This document shows positions 1-6,814 of a DNA stretch of 64,000 bases, one piece after another. Each line of letters begins with the position of its first letter. Position 1 is the stretch's first letter. The notes below the pieces were generated by a model. That model was not told the DNA's origin and searched no databases. It was given only the letters and a program-made list of their open reading frames with translations. The position numbers and the translations under genes were made by a program. This DNA is from Bradyrhizobium huanghuaihaiense (GTDB lineage Bacteria > Pseudomonadota > Alphaproteobacteria > Rhizobiales > Xanthobacteraceae): assembly GCF_007830635.1 (NCBI RefSeq), contig NZ_VLLA01000005.1, positions 248,001-312,000 on the forward strand. The letters run 5' to 3'.

Positions 1-434
1 CGCGCCTCCACGAGCGCGGCATCGGCGGGGACCCGATCGCCTTCGCCGAGAACGAGGAGATCGCCGCGCACGACCTCACGGCCCGGGATTCGCCGGCGCG
101 TGCCGTCCCGCACCACGAGTGCCCGCGGGCTGGTCAGGTCGCGCAGGGCGTCCAGCACGCGCTCGGTCCGGGTCTCCTGCACCACCGTGATCACGATGGA
201 CATCGCACCGAAGGCCAGCAGGATCAGCGCTTCCTTGAGATCGCCGAGCACGAGGTAGATCACCCCGCCGCCAAGCAGCAGCAGGAGCATCGGCTCGCGC
301 AGCACCTCCACGACGATGCGCAAGGGGCTGCGCCGCTCGGGCCGTGGCAACTCGTTGGCGCCGTCCTGTTTCAGCCGCGCCGTCGCCTCGGCCTCGCTCA
401 GTCCGGCCGGTCGCGCCTTCGTCTTGCCGCTCAC
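1..434 (-). CDS. P-type cation-transporting ATPase, N-terminal part (cut by window edge)
   Basis: Reading the minus strand from GTG at 434 gives 144 codons without a stop to the window edge. The first residues form a cation-ATPase N-terminal domain (LSEAEATARLKQDGANELP). They are followed by a hydrophobic pair of helices (EPMLLLLLGGGVIYLVLGD and a second segment) and the start of the actuator domain (GREVVRGDLLVLGEGDRVPADA), which is typical of P2/P3-type pumps of the Ca2+/H+/Mg2+ class. The phosphorylation DKTGT motif lies outside the window, so the ion cannot be inferred. The GTG overlaps the stop of the upstream 55-residue membrane gene (GTGA), which supports this start and indicates translational coupling. 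Confidence 0.85.
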   Translation of the reverse strand, partial: MSGKTKARPAGLSEAEATARLKQDGANELPRPERRSPLRIVVEVLREPMLLLLLGGGVIYLVLGDLKEALILLAFGAMSIVITVVQETRTERVLDALRDLTSPRALVVRDGTRRRIPGREVVRGDLLVLGEGDRVPADAALVEA

Positions 435-598
435 GTCTTCCGCCGCAGGCTCCAGAGACTGCCGGCGAGCAGGACGACGGTCACGAGCAGAATGGCGACG
501 AAAGTCTGGATGATGGTGAAGTTGAGCGCATCCCGCGCGACGAACAGCGCGGTGATGGCTCCGGCGAGAACGAACAGAATGCGAAGGATCAGGCTCAT
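431..598 (-). CDS. 55-residue two-helix membrane peptide coupled to the P-type ATPase
   Basis: The ATG at 598 is preceded by GGAG and opens a 55-codon frame. It holds two hydrophobic stretches (about residues 2-20 and 29-49) and a basic tail (SLRRKT), so it is probably an inner-membrane protein with two helices. Its TGA overlaps the GTG of the P-type ATPase, so the two are likely co-translated. Longer upstream extensions of the frame have no hydrophobic or family signal. A role as a small subunit or modulator of the pump is inference from coupling alone; I do not recognise a family. Confidence 0.7.
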   Translation of the reverse strand: MSLILRILFVLAGAITALFVARDALNFTIIQTFVAILLVTVVLLAGSLWSLRRKT

Positions 599-782
599 GG
601 TGGCGTCTCCAGGTCGGCATGATCCGGAGTCCATTTGCCTCCGCGGGAGCGCAACGCTGGTTCGGCAGTCATGCAAGCAGACCTTACCGACCGCAGGCGG
701 CGCCTCCTTGCGATACGTCAAGATCGCATGCGCCGCGCTGCCGCAGGTGCGAAGCGGCCACGCCCCTGCCGACACCGCGCGC

Positions 783-1013
783 CTAGGCTTCGTCGACCTC
801 GAGCGTGATCGACACCTTCAGGAACGGCGCGCCCTCCTCGCGAACGTCGACGACGACGTGCCGCGCGCTGCCCGAGACGAAGGCGTCACGGGCGATGGAG
901 GCGCCGGTCATGACCGCCTCCTTGCGAGCGTCGTTCTCGTTCGCAAGATCCTGCCCGTCCTCGTCGGGAAATACCCGGCCGTTCTCATGGATGTCGAAAT
1001 GGAATCGCGGCAT
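783..1013 (-). CDS. DUF6894-like small protein
   Basis: A 76-residue soluble protein starting MPRFHFDIHENGRVFPDEDG. It has the aromatic-rich N-terminus followed by an acidic D-E-x-G segment and an ARKEA-type helix, as seen in the DUF6894 family that is abundant in Bradyrhizobium and relatives. No catalytic motif is visible and the function is unknown. I chose the ATG at 1013 over one four codons upstream because the family typically begins at this MPRF/MPRY-type sequence. It stands alone between short gaps. Confidence 0.7.
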   Translation of the reverse strand: MPRFHFDIHENGRVFPDEDGQDLANENDARKEAVMTGASIARDAFVSGSARHVVVDVREEGAPFLKVSITLEVDEA

Positions 1014-1207
1014 CGGGCGCCTCAAAGCGTTGGCGGCTGGTGCAGCTAACGGCTGTCGAAATCCACCAGTTCCAAAAATTTCCGCTCATCGGGCACCGTG
1101 ACCCGACCTCGGTGCAGCTCGACGCACCGCCCGCGGTCGGATGCCAACAAAAGTTAAGGACAGTGCTCGCGCGGCCATGGTTGTCTTTGCACCGGAAAGG
1201 GCAATTG

Positions 1208-1411
1208 ATGACCAAGAAACGCAACCGAACGCGACCGGCCCGCTCGCTCCAGGAGCGCCTGAACAAATTCACACGGGACGCCCGCGCCGCCGCGAGCAGG
1301 CTTCCGGCTGGTGCGGAGCGCCACGCGCTGCTGCAAAAGGCGCGCGACGGCGAAGCCGCCGCGGAATTCGAACGGCTACTCTCTTCACCCGGCCCGCAAG
1401 ATCCGAAGTGA
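1208..1411 (+). CDS. Small basic hypothetical protein
   Basis: A 67-residue frame from ATG 1208 preceded by a purine-rich GGAAAGGG. The protein is basic and probably helical: an Arg/Lys-rich N-terminus (MTKKRNRTRPARS), then helices rich in Ala, Arg and Glu. It has no membrane segment or cysteine. I do not recognise a domain. The same frame is open further upstream, but the good ribosome-binding site and basic start favour ATG 1208. Confidence 0.55.
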   Translation: MTKKRNRTRPARSLQERLNKFTRDARAAASRLPAGAERHALLQKARDGEAAAEFERLLSSPGPQDPK

Positions 1412-1419
1412 TCACGCCG

Positions 1420-1563
1420 CTACTGCTTCGCCATCAGGTCGAGTGCCGGGGCAAAGCGCTCGGCAAATGTCAGTGTCTTGGCGTGATGAACTGCGGCGAA
1501 CGAGGCCGAGATCCCTGCTGTGGCGACGGCGAGCACGGCAATTGCGAAAAACAGACGGCGCAT
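1420..1563 (-). CDS. 47-residue exported or membrane-anchored small protein
   Basis: A minus-strand frame beginning MRRLFFAIAVLAVATAGISA, directly behind a strong AGGAGG seven bases upstream of ATG 1563. That site decides the start over the longer frame. The N-terminus reads as a signal sequence with a possible cut after SFA, leaving about 22 residues (AVHHAKTLTFAERFAPALDL). Such short secreted peptides are common and uncharacterised in Bradyrhizobium. It faces the plus-strand gene ending at 1411, nine bases from its own stop. Confidence 0.6.
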   Translation of the reverse strand: MRRLFFAIAVLAVATAGISASFAAVHHAKTLTFAERFAPALDLMAKQ

Positions 1564-1836
1564 TCCTGCCTCCTGTGTGAGCTCGATACCGGGATAGTTG
1601 GGACGGCTCTGTTTCAGGACGGTTTCGTCGGCGCGGAAAATGACTTCACTCAACAGGGTGTGATGAGAGCCGGCTTATCGGGCCGCATGCCGTAACCAAC
1701 TAATAATAGTCGGCGCAGTCTTGCAGCAGGCGAGAGCGGAACCGGGAATTTTGCACCCATGATCCCGATCGTGAATCGCAAGGCCGCCGCGACAGGCAGC
1801 ACCTGCTGGAATGCGGAATCGTCGAGGACTACTCAA

Positions 1837-1992
1837 ATGAAAGTCGTCATTCAGAAGCTCAATGGTCTATGGCACCTCATCATCGGATCGTGCCGGATCC
1901 GAACGCCCTTCCTGGCAACCCAGGACCGCGCGCTGGTCGTCACCTACGCGCGGCGCGCCTATCCCGGCGCCAAGATCTTCCAGCGCGACTAA
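1837..1992 (+). CDS. 51-residue hypothetical protein
   Basis: The ATG at 1837 follows a GAGG about 11 bases upstream and opens 51 codons (MKVVIQKLNGLWHLIIGSCR at the start). The mix of residues and a basic, aromatic C-terminus (YARRAYPGAKIFQRD) look like a real small protein rather than GC-rich shadow sequence, but no family is recognised. It ends 15 bases before the convergent ParB-like gene. The longer open frame from 1759 lacks a better ribosome-binding site. Confidence 0.45.
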   Translation: MKVVIQKLNGLWHLIIGSCRIRTPFLATQDRALVVTYARRAYPGAKIFQRD

Positions 1993-2007
1993 TGTGAGCG
2001 GCTGCGC

Positions 2008-2637
2008 TCAATCATCGTCTGCCGGCCCGCACCAGCCGGGCAGATAGACCGCATCCTTGCTCTTGGCCGCGGACAGGGCCTTCTCCAGCGCGCTGTCGAA
2101 ATTGGCATCCACGGCCTTGCGCGACACTTTTCGGCGCAGAAAGTCCGCCCACAGAAATTCGGAGAATGGCGTGGTGTCCTTGGCGAAGCCGCCCATGCGG
2201 CGGAGCTCGCCGGCAAGGCTGCGGAAGGGATCGTCCTTGAGATCGGCGACCGATTTCGGCAGATCGCGGAACGACCGCCGCTCGCCCTTGGCGTCGTACG
2301 GATAGACCCAGCGCTTGTTGTCCATCACCCCCCAGAACGCCTCGCGCTCGACCATGCGGAGATCGCCGACCACGGTCACCAGCACCTCCTTGATGCCCTC
2401 GTCGTGCAGTGCGCGGCCGAGATGATGATGGTCGATCACGTAATAGCGCTCGTCGGGTCCGTGCACGACGGGGATCATATGGGTGCCGAGCAGATCGGAC
2501 TGCTTCTTCTTGCCGTGCTCGCGCCAGCGCTTGCGCTTCTCCTTGACCTCGCGCATGCCGACCGTCATCTGCGTCGGCCGAAGCGACAGGATCGGCACCG
2601 GATGCACTCTCGGTTCGCGCGCGTTGGTCGTGGTCAT
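2008..2637 (-). CDS. ParB-like nuclease-fold protein (ParBc_2 type)
   Basis: A 209-residue protein from ATG 2637. The N-terminal part has the ParB/sulfiredoxin-fold arrangement: a short strand (VHPVPILSLRPTQMTVGMRE), then the H-x-x-D/Y motif in HMIPVVHGPDERYYVIDHHH, where canonical ParB would have GERRxxA. The HHLGRAL segment and the absence of an HTH partner domain fit the ParBc_2 family of stand-alone ParB-like proteins rather than chromosomal ParB. No parA lies beside it. The C-terminal half (FRDLPKSVADLKDDPFRSLA onward) is helical and Trp/Lys-rich. DNA binding or nuclease activity is inferred from the family, not shown. Confidence 0.75.
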   Translation of the reverse strand: MTTTNAREPRVHPVPILSLRPTQMTVGMREVKEKRKRWREHGKKKQSDLLGTHMIPVVHGPDERYYVIDHHHLGRALHDEGIKEVLVTVVGDLRMVEREAFWGVMDNKRWVYPYDAKGERRSFRDLPKSVADLKDDPFRSLAGELRRMGGFAKDTTPFSEFLWADFLRRKVSRKAVDANFDSALEKALSAAKSKDAVYLPGWCGPADDD

Positions 2638-2952
2638 GGTCGAAAGCCCCTCGCATGGATGCAGCCGGTGGGTCCGGTTCCCCTGATTACCATGGGCTCT
2701 GCAGCGGCAAAATGCGCTCAAGGCGGACGTGGAGATCACAAGACGATGTTCACGGGACCGCGCAACGCACGCGTCGTAACGCTTGTTGCAACGCAACCCG
2801 TACGTCCTGACGCCAGCGTGACGGCCGGCGCCGCGTACGTGCATGAAAGATAGTGCAATAGCGCAACGCACGTTTGCGTTGAGAAGATTTTCTGCAACGC
2901 TTTCATCACGTGTGCTATCTAAAAATCGCTGCTTCGGAGTGATCCCCGCACC
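2638..2952. promoter_or_regulatory. Divergent intergenic region with clustered CAACGCA motifs
   Basis: This 315-base gap separates the ParB-like gene from the plus-strand membrane gene. The heptamer CAACGCA occurs at 2763-2769, 2789-2795 and 2864-2870, as its complement TGCGTTG at 2875-2881, and as a near copy at 2895-2900. The third and fourth copies form a perfect inverted repeat with a 4-base spacer. An 8-base palindrome GTTGCAAC sits at 2785-2792. Recurrence in both orientations suggests an operator array for a regulator of one or both flanking genes; the factor is unknown. No gene is seen in the gap. Confidence 0.4.
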
Positions 2953-3294
2953 ATGAAAACCCAGCGGCCCATAAGCTCGGATGACGAGCACCGGGTGCTC
3001 CAGTTCAGGCCGCGCACCTCGCCCAGCCCGGCGGTCCACCGGGGCAACGGCAGCGTGCAGCCTCTGCGGGTCACGCCCGAGCCGCTCGACCTGTCGCGGT
3101 ACGAGCGGCCCCGCGCCGAGCCCGACGATTTCCGCCACCGCATGCTCGCCAACATCGCCGCGCTCGCCTTCACCATCGCGCTGACCGCGATCGGGATCTG
3201 GCTCGCGGTAAGCATCGCCGACCTGCGCCGGACCCAGGATTGCGTGCTGATGGGCCGCCGCGACTGCGCCAAGATCACGACACCTCACATCTAG
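2953..3294 (+). CDS. Single-pass membrane protein of unknown function
   Basis: A 113-residue protein from ATG 2953. Residues 1-60 are polar and proline-rich (cytoplasmic by charge). One hydrophobic helix lies at about residues 66-88 (IAALAFTIALTAIGIWLAVS), followed by a short tail with two cysteines (DCVLMGRRDCAK) that would be periplasmic and could pair. No domain is recognised. It stands just upstream of the acpXL operon but a 213-base gap with its own promoter candidate separates them. Confidence 0.65.
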   Translation: MKTQRPISSDDEHRVLQFRPRTSPSPAVHRGNGSVQPLRVTPEPLDLSRYERPRAEPDDFRHRMLANIAALAFTIALTAIGIWLAVSIADLRRTQDCVLMGRRDCAKITTPHI

Positions 3295-3364
3295 GCCCCG
3301 CCGCCGGCCGGAGGCCCTGCCACCGGCGTCCCCAATCCTGTCCCCTAGGCCCTGTCCGGCTCCA

Positions 3365-3393
3365 TTGAACTCAGGGCGGCGCTCCGATATACG
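3365..3393 (+). promoter_or_regulatory. Candidate sigma70-type promoter of the acpXL operon
   Basis: TTGAAC at 3365-3370 and TATACG at 3388-3393 are separated by exactly 17 bases, close to the housekeeping consensus. They lie about 115 bases upstream of acpXL in a gene-free gap. A transcript from here would carry the leader hairpin at 3437-3460. Inferred from sequence only. Confidence 0.45.
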
Positions 3394-3436
3394 GGCTTTC
3401 GACCCGGCCAGAGGGGGGTTTGAGGGCGTCATCAGG

Positions 3437-3460
3437 GGCGCGATGCCCTCCCATCGCGCC
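3437..3460 (+). promoter_or_regulatory. Leader hairpin upstream of acpXL
   Basis: GGCGCGATG (3437-3445) and CATCGCGCC (3452-3460) are perfect 9-base arms around a 6-base loop, between the promoter candidate and acpXL. There is no T tract, so it does not look like a terminator. It could stabilise the leader or be a protein or RNA regulatory site. Confidence 0.35.
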
Positions 3461-3507
3461 ACTCTGGAAAATCTGACAAATATCCGCAATATATCAAAGG
3501 CTTAGTG

Positions 3508-3795
3508 ATGTCTTCCACATTCGATCAGGTCGCCACGATCATCGCTGAAACCTGCGACATCCCGCGCGACACGATCACGCCGGATAGCCATGCCATCGAT
3601 GACCTCGGCATCGACAGCCTCGATTTTCTCGATATCGCCTTCGCGATCGACAAGCAGTTCGGCATCAAGCTGCCGCTGGAAAAGTGGACCCAGGAGGTCA
3701 ACGACGGCAAGGCGACCACCGAACAATATTTCGTGCTGAAGAATCTGTGCGCGCGCATCGACGAGCTGGTTGCCGCCAAGGGCGCGAGCGCCTAA
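3508..3795 (+). CDS. acpXL: Acyl carrier protein AcpXL for very-long-chain fatty acids
   Basis: A 95-residue carrier protein with the phosphopantetheine site in [18 protein letters not shown] (Ser37). Length and sequence match AcpXL, the dedicated carrier on which the 26-28-carbon hydroxy acyl chain of rhizobial lipid A is built, rather than the roughly 78-residue housekeeping AcpP. The context, with dehydratase, two ketosynthases and an LpxXL-type acyltransferase immediately downstream, supports this strongly. ATG 3508 was preferred over GTG 3505 in the same frame; AAAGG lies upstream. It is the first gene of the operon. Confidence 0.92.
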   Translation: MSSTFDQVATIIAETCDIPRDTITPDSHAIDDLGIDSLDFLDIAFAIDKQFGIKLPLEKWTQEVNDGKATTEQYFVLKNLCARIDELVAAKGASA

Positions 3796-3805
3796 TCGGG
3801 CGGCC

Positions 3806-4276
3806 ATGCAACTCGAATACTTCCACATGATCGATCGCATCGTCGACCTCAACGTCGACGAGAAGAAGATCGTCGTCGAAGCCCAGGTTCCGAAGGAAAG
3901 CACCGTCTTCGAGGGGCACTTTCCGGGCTATCCCTTGATGCCCGGCGTGCTCCTGATCGAATCGATGGCGCAGGCCTCGGGCTGGCTTCAGCTCGGCGTG
4001 TTCAAGTTCGAGCGCATGCCGATCCTGGCCGCCGTGAAGGAAGGCAAGGTCCGCGGCTCGGTGTTCCCCGGCGATCTCATGAGCATCGAGGCGAGCCTCA
4101 CCTACGAGGGTTCGGGCTATGCCATGACCGAAGCCAAGATCCGGGTCGGCGGCAAGCTGCGCGCCAATTCCGCGCTGACCTTCACGCTGATCCCCTTCCC
4201 CAATGCGGATATGCGCGGGTACATGGCGAAAGTCGCCGAGCGCGTCGGCTTTCCGCAACAGGCCGTATCGCCATGA
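3806..4276 (+). CDS. fabZXL: 3-hydroxyacyl-ACP dehydratase (FabZ family) of the VLCFA operon
   Basis: A 156-residue hot-dog-fold protein. The FabZ active-site helix reads GHFPGYPLMPGVLLIESMAQ, with catalytic His38 and Glu52. It begins 10 bases after acpXL and its TGA overlaps the ATG of the next gene (ATGA), showing tight coupling. In the AcpXL pathway it would dehydrate the 3-hydroxyacyl intermediates during elongation of the very long chain in the cytoplasm. It is distinct from housekeeping FabZ, which is normally found beside lpxD and lpxA, genes that are absent here. Confidence 0.88.
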   Translation: MQLEYFHMIDRIVDLNVDEKKIVVEAQVPKESTVFEGHFPGYPLMPGVLLIESMAQASGWLQLGVFKFERMPILAAVKEGKVRGSVFPGDLMSIEASLTYEGSGYAMTEAKIRVGGKLRANSALTFTLIPFPNADMRGYMAKVAERVGFPQQAVSP

Positions 4277-5478
4277 CTGACACCGCTTCGAAGCCCGGCC
4301 AGACGGAAGTCTGGATCACCGGCATTGGCCTTGCCACCTCGCTCGGCGAAGGCCTGGACGCCAACTGGGCCGCGCTCCAGGAAAAGCGCATCAATGTCGA
4401 CGAGAAGGGCTTTGCGCCCTACGTCGTGCATCCCCTGATGCCTGTGACCTTCGACAGCCAGATTCCGAAGAAGGGCGACCAGCGCCAGATGGAAGCCTGG
4501 CAGCGCATCGGCACCTACGCGGCCGGGCTCGCGCTCGACTCCGCCGGGATCAAGGGCAACAAGGACATCCTGTCGAAGATCGACATGGTGGTCGCCGCCG
4601 GCGGCGGTGAGCGCGACCTCAACGTCGACACCGGCGTGCTCACGGCCGAAGCCAAGGGGGCCAACGCGCCCGGCTTCCTCAACGAGCGGCTGATGAGCGA
4701 TCTGAGGCCGACGCTGTTCCTGGCCCAGCTCTCCAACCTGCTCGCCGGCAACATCGCCATCGTGCACGGCCTTGGCGGCACCTCGCGCACCTTCATGGGC
4801 GAAGAGGTCGCTGGCGCCGATGCCGCCCGCATCGCGCTTGCGCGCATCGCCTCGGGCGAGAGCGACATTGCCCTCGTCGGCGGCTCGCACAATGGCGAGC
4901 GCAAGGACTTGCTCGTCCTCTACGAATTCGGCGACTTCAACCTGAGGGACAAGTTCGCACCGGTATGGGCCCGCAAGGACCACGCCGGCTTCGCGCTCGG
5001 CTCGGCCGGCGCGTTCCTGGTGCTGGAATCGAAGGCCCACGCCGAAGCGCGCGGCGCGAAGCCCTATGCGAAGCTGTCGAGCGTCGTTGCCGATCTCGCC
5101 CGCCGCAAGCAGCCCGGCGACATGGCCGCAACGCTGGAGAAGCTCTGGGCCAAGCTGCCGAAGCGCGAGGGCAAGGGCGCGATCATCACGGGCGCGACCG
5201 GCGCGGAGCCTGCGACCTCGGAAGAGCGCGGCTTCCTGAAGGGCCATGCCGACTTCCCGGTGCGCTCGACCGGCACGATGTTCGGTCACACCATGGAGAC
5301 GCAATTCCCGCTCGGCATTGCGCTCGCGGCGCTGTCGATCTCGCGCGGCGCGCTGTTCCCGCCGAACGATTCGACCGGAACCGAGATTGAAATGCAGGGG
5401 GCACCCACCCAGATTGTGGTGGTGGGGGCCGGACACTGGCGCGGCGAAGGCATGGCGCTGGTTGAGGCGGTGAGCTAA
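4273..5478 (+). CDS. fabF2XL: Ketosynthase-like protein lacking the catalytic cysteine (FabF2XL)
   Basis: A 401-residue thiolase-fold protein of the beta-ketoacyl-ACP synthase family. Where FabF enzymes carry the nucleophilic Cys (STACAS-type motif) it reads GLGGTSRTFMGEE (Thr170-Ser171), and the whole protein contains no cysteine. The first catalytic His motif (NAHGT) is also lost, reading GATGAEPATSEERG, while the second survives as FGHTMETQ. This resembles the KS-beta or chain-length-factor partners of KS-alpha enzymes. It sits directly before an intact FabF (5529-6806), so a heterodimer that sets very long chain length is a reasonable inference. Confidence 0.85.
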   Translation: MTDTASKPGQTEVWITGIGLATSLGEGLDANWAALQEKRINVDEKGFAPYVVHPLMPVTFDSQIPKKGDQRQMEAWQRIGTYAAGLALDSAGIKGNKDILSKIDMVVAAGGGERDLNVDTGVLTAEAKGANAPGFLNERLMSDLRPTLFLAQLSNLLAGNIAIVHGLGGTSRTFMGEEVAGADAARIALARIASGESDIALVGGSHNGERKDLLVLYEFGDFNLRDKFAPVWARKDHAGFALGSAGAFLVLESKAHAEARGAKPYAKLSSVVADLARRKQPGDMAATLEKLWAKLPKREGKGAIITGATGAEPATSEERGFLKGHADFPVRSTGTMFGHTMETQFPLGIALAALSISRGALFPPNDSTGTEIEMQGAPTQIVVVGAGHWRGEGMALVEAVS

Positions 5479-5496
5479 AGCGCGTCGCGCTTTAGC
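5474..5496. repeat. Palindrome of the GCTAAAGCGCG family
   Basis: Perfect 11-base arms GCTAAAGCGCG and CGCGCTTTAGC around a single T, overlapping the stop codon of the preceding gene. Nearly the same palindrome (CCTAAAGCGCG / CGCGCTTTAGG) recurs at 60255-60280. It lies inside the operon before the ribosome-binding site of the next gene, so it may act as an RNA processing or stability element. Confidence 0.6.
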
Positions 5497-5528
5497 GGAT
5501 GCTCTAGCTCTTCTATCGGGGGATCGAC

Positions 5529-6806
5529 ATGACTGCACCACGCGACAAATTCGGGCGTCCCGTCGTCGTCGTCACCGGCATGGGCATCATGACCTCGCTC
5601 GGCGCCGGCAAGGCCGACAATTGGGCCAAGCTCGTGGCCGGCGAATCCGGCATCCGCACCATCACGCGCTTTCCGGTCGAGGGTCTCAAGACCACGATGG
5701 CCGGCACCGTCGATTTCGTCAGCGTCGATCCGTTCTCCTCCACGGCCCTGTCCGAGCGGATGGCCGAGCTCGTGACGCAGGAAGCGCTCGAGCAGGCCGG
5801 CATCGGCGCCAAGGCCGACTTCCCGGGCCCACTCTTCCTTGCGGTCGCGCCGGTCGAGGTCGAATGGCCGCAGCGCCGTGAGCTCGGCCGCGCCGTCGGC
5901 ACGCAGGACTTCAACTATGACGATCTGCTGCGCATCTCCGGCGGCGGCAAGTACAGCGCCTATCACCACCGCTTCATGTTCGGTTCGGTCGCAGCTCACC
6001 TTGCCGAGACCTTCGGCACCAAGGGCTCGCCGATCTCGCTGTCGACGGCGTGCGCCTCAGGCGCGACCTCGATCCAGCTCGGCGTCGAGGCGATCCGCCG
6101 CGGCGAGACCGACGCGGCGCTGTGCGTCGCGACCGACGGCACGGTGAATCCCGAAGCGCTGGTGCGCTTCTCGCTGCTCTCGGCACTGTCGACCCAGAAC
6201 GATCCGCCGCAGGCGGCCTCCCGCCCCTTCTCCAAGAACCGCGACGGCTTCGTCATGGCCGAGGGCGCTGGCGCGCTCGTGCTGGAGAGCTACGAGGCAG
6301 CCACCGCGCGTGGCGCAAAAATCCTCGGCGTGATCGCCGGCTGCGGCGAGCTCACCGATTCCTTCCATCGCACCCGCTCTTCTCCCGATGGGAAGCCGAT
6401 CATCGGCTGCATGAACAAGACGCTGGCCGATGCCGGCATGACGCCGGACCAGATCGACCACATCAACGCGCACGGCACCGCGACGCCCGAGAACGACAAG
6501 ATGGAGTTCAACACGACATCGGCCGTGTTCGGCGATCTCGCGCAGAAGATTCCGGTCACCTCCAACAAGTCGATGGTCGGCCACACCATCTCGGCCGCAG
6601 GCGCAGTGGAAGCGATCTTCTCGCTGCTCACGCTCGAGCACCAGCGCATCCCGCCGACGATCAACTACGAGACCCCGGATCCCACGATCCTGTTCGACGT
6701 CGTCGGCAACAAGGCGCGCGATGCCCGCGTCACCGCCGTGATGTCGAACTCGTTCGGCTTCGGCGGCCAGAACGCCTCGCTGATCCTGACCCGCGAACCG
6801 GCCTGA
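5529..6806 (+). CDS. fabF1XL: Beta-ketoacyl-ACP synthase (FabF1XL)
   Basis: A 425-residue FabF/KAS-II enzyme with the full catalytic triad: Cys175 in LSTACASG, His315 in INAHGTATPEND and His352 in SMVGHTISAAG, plus a C-terminal NSFGFGGQNASL motif. It is a little longer than housekeeping FabF (about 410-420). A GGGGG ribosome-binding site precedes ATG 5529. Together with the Cys-less protein encoded upstream it is predicted to carry out chain extension on AcpXL towards the very-long-chain hydroxy acid of lipid A. Confidence 0.9.
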   Translation: MTAPRDKFGRPVVVVTGMGIMTSLGAGKADNWAKLVAGESGIRTITRFPVEGLKTTMAGTVDFVSVDPFSSTALSERMAELVTQEALEQAGIGAKADFPGPLFLAVAPVEVEWPQRRELGRAVGTQDFNYDDLLRISGGGKYSAYHHRFMFGSVAAHLAETFGTKGSPISLSTACASGATSIQLGVEAIRRGETDAALCVATDGTVNPEALVRFSLLSALSTQNDPPQAASRPFSKNRDGFVMAEGAGALVLESYEAATARGAKILGVIAGCGELTDSFHRTRSSPDGKPIIGCMNKTLADAGMTPDQIDHINAHGTATPENDKMEFNTTSAVFGDLAQKIPVTSNKSMVGHTISAAGAVEAIFSLLTLEHQRIPPTINYETPDPTILFDVVGNKARDARVTAVMSNSFGFGGQNASLILTREPA

Positions 6807-6814
6807 CCGGACGC

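Noticed and set aside
6050-6814. Upstream extension of the lpxXL frame through fabF1XL
   Set aside because: The extension is out of frame with fabF1XL and Arg-rich; the acyltransferase family sequence starts at 6815.
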